Assembly: GCF_006716745.1 (NCBI RefSeq)
Contig: NZ_VFPP01000001.1
Span: forward strand, 7,451,386 to 7,515,385
Reading direction: 5' to 3'
Source of the DNA: Saccharothrix saharensis
Lineage (GTDB): Bacteria > Actinomycetota > Actinomycetes > Mycobacteriales > Pseudonocardiaceae
DNA length: 64,000 nt
A model generated the notes under the pieces. The model had not been told where the DNA came from. It was given only the letters and a program-made list of their open reading frames with translations, and did no database searches. A program made the translations under genes and the position numbers. Of the stretch, positions 48,698 through 58,800 are shown one piece after another (position 1 is the stretch's first letter; each line of letters begins with the position of its first letter).

Positions 48698-51157
48698 TCA
48701 GTCGCCGGTGCGCCGCCCGAACTCGACTTGCTGCACCGTCTTGTCCGACGAGGAGCCGCATCCGCAGTCGTCGCCACAACCGCCACCGGAGGCCACGGGC
48801 CGTTCCAGCGGGACGATCTTCGGCGCCGTGACCTCGGGGGCTCCGACCTCGGCCTTCGGACCGCAGCCGCAGTCGTCACCGCAGCCACCGCCCGCGGACA
48901 CCGACTCGACCACCGGCAGTTCGAACGCGGTCTTCGGCAACGTCGCCGAGTGCTCGACCCGTGCCTTCGTCTGAGCTGTCACGGTCGTCCTCTGCTTTCC
49001 GCTCTTGCCGCCGCGCAGCAGCCGCAGGCCGTTGGCGATGATCACCAGGGCAAATGCCTCGTTGATCAGCACCCCTTGGGTCAGGTTGAACGCGCCGATC
49101 AGCGCCGCGACGACCAGGCCCGCGATGACGATCAGCGACATCGCGACGTTCTGCGCGATGATCCGGTTCGCCCGCCGGGCCAACCGCACGGTGTACGGCA
49201 GCTTGGTCAGGTCGTCTGACATCAGGGCGACGTCCGCGGTCTCCATGGCCACGTCCGTGCCCGCCGCGCCCATGACCACCGCGACGTTGGACGTCGCCAG
49301 CGCGGGCGCGTCGTTGACGCCGTCGCCGACCATCGCGACGGTGCCGTGCTCGTCGCGCATGGCGGTGATCGCGGCGCTCTTGTCGGCGGGCATCAGCTGC
49401 GCCCGCACGCTCTCGATGCCGAGCTGGTCGGCGATCGACCGGGCGACGCGCTCGCGGTCGCCGGTGAGCATCGTGGTGTGCGCGACGCCGAGCGAGCGCA
49501 GCTCGGTGATGGCGGTCCTGGCCTCGGGGCGGAGCTCGTCGGCCACACCCAGCAGGCCGATCAGGGCGCCGTCCGCGGTGACGGCGACCGGGGTGGCGCC
49601 GGCCTGCTCGATCTCGGCCAGCGCGGCGGCGGCCGAGGCGTCCTTGCTGTAGTCGGCGACGCGGCCGACCGCGATCCGGCGCCCGTCGACAGTGGCCTCG
49701 GCGCCCTTGCCCGCCACGATCGACACGTCGTCCGCGGGCCGGACGTCGACGCCGCGGTCACGGGCGGCGTGCACGATCGCCTCGGCGATCGGGTGGGTGG
49801 CGGCGGCTTCGACCGCGGCGGCCAGGCGCAGCAGTTCGTCGTCGTTGTCGCCGTCCAGGGTGTGCACGGCCACCAGGGCCGGGCGGCCCAGGGTCAGGGT
49901 GCCGGTCTTGTCGAACGCGACCGCTTTGAGCCGGCCGAGTTCTTCCAGGTAGGCGCCGCCCTTGATGAGCACGCCGTCACGGGCGGCGCGGGCCACCGCG
50001 GACACCACGCTGACCGGCACGGACAGCACCAGCGCGCAGGAGCAGGACACGATCAGCACGACCAGTGCCCGGTAGAACGCGTCGGTGAAGGACAGTCCGA
50101 ACACCAGCGGCCCGAGGACCACCATGAGGACCGCGACGCCGATCATCGCCGGCGTGTAGATCGCGCCGAACTTGTCGGCGAACCGCTGGGCGCGGCCGCG
50201 GTTCTGCTGTGCCTCCTCGACCTCGCGGATGACGCGGGCCAGGACGGTGTCCTGGTACTGCTTGGTGACCTTGACGCGCAGCGCGCCGTCACCGTTGAGC
50301 GTGCCGCCGTAGACGGCCTCGCCGGGCACGACCTCGACCGGCATCGACTCGCCGGTGATGGCGGAGGTGTCGACCCAGGACGCCCCTTGGGTGACCTCGC
50401 CGTCGGTGGGCAGCCGGGCACCGGGGCGCACCAGCACCAGGTCGCCGACTGCCAGGTCCTCGACCGGCACCGTCTCCACGGCTCCGCCGAAGGTGAACCG
50501 CTCCGCCCGACGCGGTGCCAGGTCCATCAGCTTCTGGATCGACTTGCGGGCCCGGTCGGCGACGAACGACTCCAGGATGATGCCCAGGGAGAAGATCACC
50601 ACGACGCACGCGGCCTCGACGAACTTGCCGAGCGGGATCGCGCCGATGACCGCCACGACCAGCAGCACGTTGATCGTGAACCGCTTGTTGCGCAGCATCA
50701 CCAGCGCGTTGCGGCCGGGGTGGATGATGCCGGTGGCGATCGAGATGACCGCCAGGGTGTTGGCCAGCGTGGTGGCCTCCGGCGCGCGCCTGGTGACGAT
50801 GTCCGCGGCGGCCATGAACAACGCGGCGATGCCCAAGAGGATCATCTCGGGACGCAACCACCAGCGCGACCTCTTCTGCGGCGCCTCGTCCACGACCGCC
50901 GGCTTCTCCGGTTCGAGGGTCAACCCGGAGGCGGCGGCGGTGCGCAGGAGCACGGTGTCGCTGAGCGTCTTCGGCGCCTGGATCGCGAGCACGCCGGACG
51001 CGGAGAGCATCTTGACGTCGCGCACGCCCTCGACCCGGCGCAACGGCGTGAGGTCGCTGGCGCACTCGACGCAGCCCGCGAGGACGCGGTACCGCCGCAT
51101 CTCCAGGCCCGCTTCCGCCGGAGCGTCCGCCCCGTTGGTTAAGGGTTGTGTGGTCAC
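48698..51157 (-). CDS. P1B-type heavy-metal ATPase with CSC motif
   Basis: 819 residues. An N-terminal metal-binding-like domain has VLAGCVECASDL. Membrane helices follow, then the actuator motif TGESMPVEV, the ion-channel motif VSCSCALVLSVPV, the phosphorylation motif AFDKTGTLTLG, the HP locus ATHPIAEAIV and the hinge MVGDGVNDAPAL. The usual CPC reads CSC, an unusual change at the proline. The C-terminus carries two copies of GGGCGDDCGCG, likely metal-binding. It should export a soft divalent metal. GTG 51157 lies about 45 bases after a MerR-type promoter. A strong hairpin follows the gene. Confidence 0.9.
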   Translation of the reverse strand: MTTQPLTNGADAPAEAGLEMRRYRVLAGCVECASDLTPLRRVEGVRDVKMLSASGVLAIQAPKTLSDTVLLRTAAASGLTLEPEKPAVVDEAPQKRSRWWLRPEMILLGIAALFMAAADIVTRRAPEATTLANTLAVISIATGIIHPGRNALVMLRNKRFTINVLLVVAVIGAIPLGKFVEAACVVVIFSLGIILESFVADRARKSIQKLMDLAPRRAERFTFGGAVETVPVEDLAVGDLVLVRPGARLPTDGEVTQGASWVDTSAITGESMPVEVVPGEAVYGGTLNGDGALRVKVTKQYQDTVLARVIREVEEAQQNRGRAQRFADKFGAIYTPAMIGVAVLMVVLGPLVFGLSFTDAFYRALVVLIVSCSCALVLSVPVSVVSAVARAARDGVLIKGGAYLEELGRLKAVAFDKTGTLTLGRPALVAVHTLDGDNDDELLRLAAAVEAAATHPIAEAIVHAARDRGVDVRPADDVSIVAGKGAEATVDGRRIAVGRVADYSKDASAAAALAEIEQAGATPVAVTADGALIGLLGVADELRPEARTAITELRSLGVAHTTMLTGDRERVARSIADQLGIESVRAQLMPADKSAAITAMRDEHGTVAMVGDGVNDAPALATSNVAVVMGAAGTDVAMETADVALMSDDLTKLPYTVRLARRANRIIAQNVAMSLIVIAGLVVAALIGAFNLTQGVLINEAFALVIIANGLRLLRGGKSGKQRTTVTAQTKARVEHSATLPKTAFELPVVESVSAGGGCGDDCGCGPKAEVGAPEVTAPKIVPLERPVASGGGCGDDCGCGSSSDKTVQQVEFGRRTGD

Positions 51158-51205
51158 TGCAGGTCACCCGCCTGTTCGCATAGGGAAGACCACCTAGCGG
51201 AACCG

Positions 51206-51237
51206 ACGGTAAAGGTTGGACCCCACTCCAAGGTCAA
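51206..51237 (-). promoter_or_regulatory. MerR-type promoter for P1B ATPase
   Basis: On the reverse strand TTGACC is followed by a 19-base spacer containing TTGGAGTGGGGTCCAA and then TTACCG (TACCGT with 20). The layout matches promoters opened by MerR proteins and closely resembles the two at 44453 and 44577. Confidence 0.75.
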
Positions 51238-51314
51238 GCCCTGTTCTCGCCGCTTGACTTGAAGCCGAGTTCAACTTCGAGACTAGCCGCTGCCACCGTG
51301 TGAGGAGGAGATCG

Positions 51315-51641
51315 GTGACTTACGTGATCGCGGAACCCTGCGTCGACGTGATGGACAAGGCGTGCATCGAGGAGTGCCCCGTCGACTGCATCTACGAAGG
51401 CGACCGCATGCTCTACATCCACCCCGACGAGTGCGTCGACTGCGGTGCGTGCGAGCCGGTCTGCCCGGTCGAGGCCATCTACTACGAGGACGACGTGCCC
51501 GAGCAGTGGGCGCACTACACCAAGGCCAACGCCGACTTCTTCGCGGAACTGGGGTCGCCGGGGGGTGCCTCGAAGGTCGGCAAGGTCTCGGCCGACCCGC
51601 AGGTGATCAGGGACCTGCCCCCGCAGGGCGACCCGGCCTGA
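51315..51641 (+). CDS. fdxA: 7Fe ferredoxin
   Basis: 108 residues. The N-terminal part has VTYVIAEPCVDVMDKACIEE with CPVDC, and the second cluster motif is CVDCGACEPVCPVEAIYYED. This is the FdxA type with a 3Fe-4S and a 4Fe-4S cluster. GTG 51315 follows GAGGAGGAGATCG. It carries electrons to oxidoreductases or P450s. It is 74 bases before the NRPS gene in the same direction and may be co-transcribed, but such ferredoxins are also common housekeeping genes. A TTGAA-N6-TTCAA dyad at 51259-51274 lies upstream. Confidence 0.92.
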   Translation: MTYVIAEPCVDVMDKACIEECPVDCIYEGDRMLYIHPDECVDCGACEPVCPVEAIYYEDDVPEQWAHYTKANADFFAELGSPGGASKVGKVSADPQVIRDLPPQGDPA

Positions 51642-51715
51642 GCCGCCTCACCGGCACGACCGGCAGCCCACCCCGGCGGCACCTCCGACGCGCATCCGGA
51701 AGACGAGGGGACACC

Positions 51716-54700
51716 ATGACCATCACCGATCCGATGCCGCCCATCCTCGGCGAGCTGGCACGCACGGAGATCAGGGTCCGGCTCGTCGGGAACAACGAGC
51801 TCGAGGTCAGCGCGCCGCGCGGCGCGCTGACGGCTCACCTGCGCGACCGCATCGTCGCCGACAAGCCGGCGATCATCCGCTGGCTGTCGGGAGCCGCGCG
51901 CACCGCGCACGCCCTGCCGCAGGTCGTGCCGGACCCGGTGGCGGCCGACGAGCCGTTCCCCCTGTCCGACCTGCAGACCTCGTTCCTGGTGGGCTCCGCC
52001 GAAGGGCTGGAGTACCACGTCCGGCCTCACCAGTACATGGAGTTCGACCTGGTCGACCTGGACGTGGAGAGGTTCGTCGACGCGGTGAACCGCAACCTGC
52101 TGCGGCAGCGGGACAACCTGGTCGCCGTCACCGAGGACATGAGACTTCGGCGCATACCGGAGTTCGTGCCGCTGGAGCCGGTGGTCCACGACTTCCGGGG
52201 CATGCCCGAGGAGCAGGTGCGGAGTGAACTGCTGCGGATCCGCGAAGGGGTCCGCCGCCGGCAACTGCCGCTGAACCGGTGGCCGTGGCTGGACATCCGG
52301 ATCAGCCTGCACGGCGAGCGGGACGCCCGCATCCACTACAACAACAACAACTTCTTCAGCGACGGCATGGGCACCAGCCGCTTCCTGGACGCCGTGTTCG
52401 GCCTCTACCGGGACCCGGCACTCGTGCTGCCCGAGTTGGAGATCAGCTTCCGGGACTGCATCGTCACGCTGTCCGAGATCGAGCGGTCCCCCCTCGGACA
52501 GGAGTCCGAGAAGTACTGGCGGGACCGCATCCCGGAGTGGCCCGACGCGCCCTCGATCCCGCTGGCGACCGGCGCGCAGGCACAGGGCAGGTCCGAGCTC
52601 AACCGCCGCGAGCTCGTGCTGTCCGCCGAGCAGTGGACCGCGCTGAAGCGGCGTGCCCGAGCCCACGGCCTGACCGACAGCAACGTGATGTACGCGGCCT
52701 ACGCCGAGGTCGTGGCCACCTGGAGCGGTACCAAGCACTTCCTGCTCAACAACATGGTCACGCACCGCCTGCCGCTGCACCCGCAGATCGGCGAGATCAT
52801 GGGCAACTTCGCCTCGCTGTACCCGCTGGAGGTCGACTGGCGGGGTGACGAGTCCTTCGAGGCCAAGGCACGACGGCTGCGCGCCCAAGTGCTGCAGGAC
52901 ATGCAGCACACGCACTGGAGCGGCGTGAAGGTGCTCCAAGCGCTCAACCAACACCGTCGCACCCCCGGTCGGGCGGCGTGCCCGTTCGTCATCAGCAGCG
53001 GCCTGTTCATGGGCAAGTTCGACCGGCCCACCTACTCGACCCTCGAAACTCCGCAGGTGCTGCTCGACTGCCAGTTCTGGGAGCAGGACGACGGCACGAT
53101 GTGGATCGCCTGGGACGTCATCGAATCGATGTTCCCGAACGGCGTCATCGACGCCATGCTCGACGCCTTCCACCGGCTCGTCGTCGGCCTGGCGAGTGAC
53201 GACACGTGGTGGCAGCGCACCGCCTTCGACCTCGTCCCCGACAGCGATCTCACCGCGCGCCGCGCGCTCAATCAACTGCCGCACCACGTTCCTGACGGCC
53301 TGCTGCACGACGCGCTGGCCGAGCGCGCCGTCGACTCGGCGGATCGAGTCGCCGTGCGCACCCCGACCAACACCGTGACGTACCGCGAGTTGCACGAGCA
53401 GAGCACGCACGTGGCGGCGTCACTGCGGAACGCGGGTATGACCCCTGGGCAGCTCGTGCCGGTCGTGCTGCCGAAGGGGTGTCGGCAATCAGCCGCTGTG
53501 CTGGGGGTGCTGTCGGCAGGCGGCGCCTACGTCCCCATCGACCCCGAGTGGCCGGTCGATCGGATCGCGCACCTGTTCAAGGCGAGCGAAGCCGAGCACG
53601 TCGTGACCGTCGACGCCCTGCACGACCGCATCGCCGATCTCGGAGACGTGACCGTCCACGTGGTCGGGACGGAGGTCACCCAGCTTCCGGTCGAGCCGGT
53701 GCCCCGGCGGGACCCGCTGGACCTCGCCTACGTCATCTACACCTCTGGTTCCACCGGCACGCCCAAGGGCGCCGCCCTCGACCACCGCGGACCGCTGAAC
53801 ACCGTCGTCGACATCAACGACCGGTTCGGCATCGGCGCGGCGGACGTCGTCTTCGGCATCTCCTCGCTGTGCTTCGACCTGTCCGTCTACGACGTGTTCG
53901 GCACCGTTGCGGCGGGCGCGACGCTCGTGCTGCCCGACCCGTCCGAGCTGCACGATCCCCGCGCTTGGGTGTCCACGATCAGGTCGGCCGGTGTCACGGT
54001 GTGGAACTCGGTCCCGGCGCTCATGCAACTCGCGGTCGAGGAGGCCGAGGCCACCGGCCTGACCATGCCATCGCTGCGGGTGGTCATGCTCAGCGGCGAC
54101 TGGATCCCCGTCGACCTGCCCGACCGCATCCGCCGGGTCGCGCCGAACGCGCGCGTCATCAGCCTGGGCGGCGCGACGGAGGCGTCGATCTGGTCGATCC
54201 ACCACCCCGTCGACGAGGTCGACCCGGCATGGACCAGCGTCCCCTACGGCAAGCCCTTGGGCGGGCAGACCTGGCACGTGCTGGACGAGGGTGGGGCCGA
54301 CGCGCCGACCTGGGTGCCCGGACACCTGCACATCGGCGGCGTCGGCGTGGCCGTCGGTTACTTCAACGACGAGGAGCGCACCAACGCCGCCTTCGTCACC
54401 CACCCGCGGACCGGTGAGCGGCTCTACCGGACCGGCGACCTGGGCCGCTACCTGCCCGACGGCACGATCGAGTTCCTCGGCCGCGCCGACTTCCAGGTCA
54501 AGATCCAGGGCTTCCGCGTGGAACTCGGCGAGATCGAGCACGTCCTGACGCAGCACCCGGCCGTGTCCAGGGCCCTGGTCACCGTCCGCGACACCGTCGC
54601 CGGCCGCCAGCTCGTCGGCTTCGCCGCCGCGACGGGTGTCGACGGCGAGGAGGTGCGCGAGTTCCTGGCCGAGCGGCTGCCGAGGTACATGGTGCCGGCC

Positions 54701-55873
54701 AACGTCACCGTCCTCGACCGGTTGCCCTTGACCTCCAACGGCAAAGTCGACCGACGTGCCCTCGACGCACTGGCCCCCGCCGACAGCGAGCCCGCACGGG
54801 AGTACGTCGCGCCGCGCACCGACCTCGAAGCCGAGGTGGCCGCCATCTGGGCATCGGTGCTGGAGTTGCCGCGGGTCGGTGTGTTCGAAGACTTCTTCGA
54901 GCTCGGCGGCCAGTCCTTCGCGGGCCTCCGGGTGATCAGCCAGATCTCCCGGCAGCTCGGCAAGCGCCTGTCGTTGGGTGCGTTGCTGTCCGGGCGCACC
55001 GTCGCGGCGCTGTGCGAGCACCTGAGCCAGGCCCGAACCTGGTCGACGCTGGTCCCGCTGCGCGAGAACCCCGGCGCGCCCAGGGTCTTCCTGGTCCACC
55101 CGGCCGGCGGCAGCGTGCTGGCCTACCGGCCGCTGGCCGAACTCGTCGACGCCGAGTGGTACGGCGTGCAGGCGCCCGGGCCCGACTCCGGCCAGGAGGT
55201 GCCCGTGGAGGTGGAGGACTTCGCCGTCCGCTACGTGGAGGAGATCCGCCGCGTACAGCCGCACGGGCCCTACGTCCTCGGCGGCTGGTCGTCAGGCGCG
55301 GTGATCGCGGCGCACGTCGCGCACAAGCTGGAACTGGGTGGCGACCGCGTGAGCCGCCTGTTCGTGTTCGACTCGCCCGCCCCGATGCCCGCGCCCGAGG
55401 TCGACCCGGTGTCGATGCTGCTGTGGTTCCTCGAAGACCTCGACCTGGGTTTCCACGCCGACGACGCGACCGCGGACGAACGCGCCGCCCTGCTCGCCGT
55501 TCCCGAGCACGATCGGCTCCGCGCGGGTCTGGAGATGCTCGAACGCCGCACCGGCCGCGCGGTCGCGGTCGACGAGGCGCACCTGCGCAACACGTACGCG
55601 GTGTTCACCGGGGTCGTGCACGCCTGTCGACGGCACAAGCCCACCGTCATCGGCGCCGACGTGCTGGTCGTCCGAGCCGCCGACGGCGTGGTGAGCGAGT
55701 TCGCCGACCACCCGCACGCCGCCGACGCCGACTGGGGGTGGCGCACCCTCACCACGGGCACCGCGACCGGTGTCGCCCTGCCGGGCACCCACTACACGCT
55801 GCTCACCGACCAGCACGTCATCCCCGTCGCGGACGCGGTGCGCGACCACCTCGAACCAGTGCTGGAGGCATGA
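51716..55873 (+). CDS. NRPS: docking-Cy-A(Cys)-PCP-TE
   Basis: 1385 residues. Residues 1-60 are a TubC-type docking domain (ELARTEIRVRLVGNNELEVS). Residues 85-510 are a heterocyclization-type condensation domain: CPFVISSGLF, LLDCQFWEQDDG and AWDVIESMFPNG are Cy features, but the DxxxxDxxS motif reads NNFFSDGMG. The adenylation domain (535-1040) has YVIYTSGSTGTPKGA. Its pocket elements FDLSVYD, NSVPALM and SLGGATEASIW fit the cysteine code. A PCP (FFELGGQSF, near 1060) and a thioesterase (LGGWSSGAV, near 1189; GTHYTLL) end the protein. It should condense an acyl chain with Cys, cyclise to a thiazoline and release the acid. GAGGGG precedes ATG. Confidence 0.9.
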   Translation: MTITDPMPPILGELARTEIRVRLVGNNELEVSAPRGALTAHLRDRIVADKPAIIRWLSGAARTAHALPQVVPDPVAADEPFPLSDLQTSFLVGSAEGLEYHVRPHQYMEFDLVDLDVERFVDAVNRNLLRQRDNLVAVTEDMRLRRIPEFVPLEPVVHDFRGMPEEQVRSELLRIREGVRRRQLPLNRWPWLDIRISLHGERDARIHYNNNNFFSDGMGTSRFLDAVFGLYRDPALVLPELEISFRDCIVTLSEIERSPLGQESEKYWRDRIPEWPDAPSIPLATGAQAQGRSELNRRELVLSAEQWTALKRRARAHGLTDSNVMYAAYAEVVATWSGTKHFLLNNMVTHRLPLHPQIGEIMGNFASLYPLEVDWRGDESFEAKARRLRAQVLQDMQHTHWSGVKVLQALNQHRRTPGRAACPFVISSGLFMGKFDRPTYSTLETPQVLLDCQFWEQDDGTMWIAWDVIESMFPNGVIDAMLDAFHRLVVGLASDDTWWQRTAFDLVPDSDLTARRALNQLPHHVPDGLLHDALAERAVDSADRVAVRTPTNTVTYRELHEQSTHVAASLRNAGMTPGQLVPVVLPKGCRQSAAVLGVLSAGGAYVPIDPEWPVDRIAHLFKASEAEHVVTVDALHDRIADLGDVTVHVVGTEVTQLPVEPVPRRDPLDLAYVIYTSGSTGTPKGAALDHRGPLNTVVDINDRFGIGAADVVFGISSLCFDLSVYDVFGTVAAGATLVLPDPSELHDPRAWVSTIRSAGVTVWNSVPALMQLAVEEAEATGLTMPSLRVVMLSGDWIPVDLPDRIRRVAPNARVISLGGATEASIWSIHHPVDEVDPAWTSVPYGKPLGGQTWHVLDEGGADAPTWVPGHLHIGGVGVAVGYFNDEERTNAAFVTHPRTGERLYRTGDLGRYLPDGTIEFLGRADFQVKIQGFRVELGEIEHVLTQHPAVSRALVTVRDTVAGRQLVGFAAATGVDGEEVREFLAERLPRYMVPANVTVLDRLPLTSNGKVDRRALDALAPADSEPAREYVAPRTDLEAEVAAIWASVLELPRVGVFEDFFELGGQSFAGLRVISQISRQLGKRLSLGALLSGRTVAALCEHLSQARTWSTLVPLRENPGAPRVFLVHPAGGSVLAYRPLAELVDAEWYGVQAPGPDSGQEVPVEVEDFAVRYVEEIRRVQPHGPYVLGGWSSGAVIAAHVAHKLELGGDRVSRLFVFDSPAPMPAPEVDPVSMLLWFLEDLDLGFHADDATADERAALLAVPEHDRLRAGLEMLERRTGRAVAVDEAHLRNTYAVFTGVVHACRRHKPTVIGADVLVVRAADGVVSEFADHPHAADADWGWRTLTTGTATGVALPGTHYTLLTDQHVIPVADAVRDHLEPVLEA

Positions 55874-55875
55874 TC

Positions 55876-58800
55876 GTGAGTCGCGACTTCCCCCTGCTCG
55901 TCGACGTGCTGCGCGACCACGCCGTCAAGCGCGCCGACGGCGTCGCCCTGATCGTGCTCGCCGACGGCGAGACCGAGCACACCCGGCTCACCTACGCCGA
56001 ACTCGACGCCCGCGTCCGCGAACTCGCCGCACGCATGCAGCACACCGGCCTGACCGGCGAGCGGGTGATCATCATGCTGCCCACCAGCGTCGAGTACGTC
56101 GTCAGCGTGCTGGCCTGCCTTTACGCGGGCGCGGTGCCGGTGCCGCTCAACCCGCCCACCAAGAGCACCCACCGCGAGCGCGTCGACCACGTCGTGGAGG
56201 ACTGCCGACCCGCGTTGGCGATCGTGGCCTCCACCGAGGGGCCGATGGCGCACCTGCCGGAGGAGTACGGCTGCAGTCTCTGGTCCGTCGAAGACCTCGC
56301 CGCGTACGCCGCCTATGACTGGAGCCCTCCGGCGACCAGCCCGGACGACGTCGCCTACCTGCAGTACACCTCCGGATCCACCAGTCGGCCCCGCGGTGTG
56401 GTGGTCACCCACGACAACATCGTCTACCAGCCGGCGCTGTTCAGCACCGGCCTCGGCATGGACTCGCGGGAAGTCGTCGTCACGTGGCTGCCGCTCTTCC
56501 ACGACTTCGGCCTGATCGCCGGGCTGTTCATGCCACTGCTGCTGGGCGCCACCACGGTGATGATCCCGCCGCCGGTGTTCGTGCAGCGACCGCTGCGCTG
56601 GCTCGCCGCCGTCAGCAAGTACCGAGCGACGGTGTCGTTCAGCCCGAACTTCCCCTTGGACCTGTGCTGCGAGCGCATCACCGAAGAGGAGAAGGCGACG
56701 CTGGACCTGAGCACTTGGAGGGTGCTCGCACTGGGTGCCGAGCCGATCCGGGCCGACACCGTCGACCGGTTCGCCGAGGAGTTCGCCTCCTGCGGGTTCC
56801 GGCCCGACTCGTTCCGCACCGCCTACGGCATGGCCGAGTCGACGCTGGCGGTCACCACGCACCCACCGCGCAACGGGCTCAGGGTCGTCGAGGTCGACGT
56901 CGAGGGCTTCGCGCACGGACGGGTCGACGTCGTCCCCGCCGGCACGCCGGGACCACGTCGTCAGCGCCTGCTCAGCAACGGTCCGTCCCTCGGCGACACC
57001 CGGATGATCGTGGTCGACCCCGAAACCCGTGAACCCTTGCCGGAGGGCCGCGAGGGTGAGATCTGGTTGGGCGGTCGCACGGTCGCGGCCGGCTACTGGA
57101 ACCGGCCGGACGACACCGCCGAGACCTTCGGCGCCCACTTGGCCGACGGCACCGGCCCGTACCTGCGCACCGGTGACCTCGGCACGCTGATCGACCGCGA
57201 GGCCTACATCACCAGCCGCCGCAAGGACCTGATCATCATCCGGGGGCGCAACCACCACCCGCAGGACATCGAGCTGACCATGACCGACGCCCACCCCGCG
57301 CTCAACCGCGGCCTCGGCGTGGCCTTCTCCGTCGACGTCGACGGCGAGGAACGCCTGGTCGTCGTCCAGGAGCTCAAGCGCACCGAACGCGGCAAGCACG
57401 ACCTGGCCGAAGTCGCACGGAAGGTACGCGGCGCCGTCGCCGAAGAACACGACGTGGCCATCGACACCGTCGTGTTCATCCGGCCCGCGTCGCTGCCCGT
57501 GACCACCAGCGGCAAGGTCCGCAGGCAGTTCACCAAGCGGGCTTACCTGCGCGGGGAGCTCAAGGTCGAGCACGCCTCCGGTCCGGTGACGGCCGCTGCG
57601 CCCACCGAGGCCACCGCGGACCGCGACACGGCGTCCGTCGTCGAGTGGCTGCGCGCCCGCGTCGCGGCCAAGACCGGCCTCACGCCCGCCGACGTCCCGG
57701 TGGACGCGACCTTCGGCGGCCTGGGGCTGGACTCGGCTCAAGCCCTCGGCCTCAGCGGGGACCTCGCCGCGTGGCTCGGCCGGCCCGTCGACCCCGCGAC
57801 CCTCTACGGCAACCCGACGATCCTCCGCTTGGCCGTCGCGCTCACCACGGGTGTCAAGACGCCCGCCACCGCCGAACCCGTCGCGTCGACCGAGTCGATC
57901 GCCGTGGTCGGCATGGCCTGCGCGTTCCCCGGCGCGGACTCGGTCGACGACTACTGGTCATTGTTGTCCGAGGGACGCGACGCGGTGACCGAGGTGCCGG
58001 CCGACCGCTGGTCCACCGACTCGTGGTACCGCGAGGGAGCGCCGGTCCCGGGACACAGCACCACCAAGTGGGGAGGGTTCCTGCCCGACGTCGCCGGGTT
58101 CGACGCGCGGTTCTTCGGCGTGTCCACCGAGGAGGCCGCGGCGATGGACCCCCAGCAGCGACTGCTCCTCACCACCGCTTGGCGGGCGCTCGAAGACGCC
58201 GGTGTCCCGGCCGACGCGATCGCGGGTGCCAACGTGGGCGTCTTCGCCGGCATCAGCACCACCGACTACAGCCGGCTCATGGTCCGCGACCACGTCGAAC
58301 CGGGCGCCTACACCGGCACCGGGACCTCGCTGAGCGTCGCGGCGGGCCGCATCTCCTACTTCCTCGACCTCACCGGGCCGAGTGCGTCCACCGACACCGC
58401 CTGCTCGTCGTCTTTGGTGGCCGTGCACAACGCGTGCGAGAGCCTGCGGCGGGGTGAGTGCGACACCGCGATCGTCGGCGGCGTCAACCTGCTGCTCGAC
58501 CCCGACCTCGTGGTGGCGTTCTCCCAGGCCGGGATGATGTCGCCGACCGGGAGCTGCAAGACTTTCGACGCGTCGGCCGACGGGTACGTGCGGGGCGAAG
58601 GCTGCGGCGTGGTCGTGCTCAAGCGCCAGACCGACGCCGAACGGGACCAGGACCGGATCCGGGCGCTGGTCGTGGGCTCGGCGGTCAACCAGGACGGCCG
58701 CAGCAACACCCTCACCGCGCCCAACGCCCTGGCACAGCAAGCGGTCATGCGGCGTGCGCTGGCCGACTCCGGCCTGGCCCCGGGCGATGTCGGCTACGTC

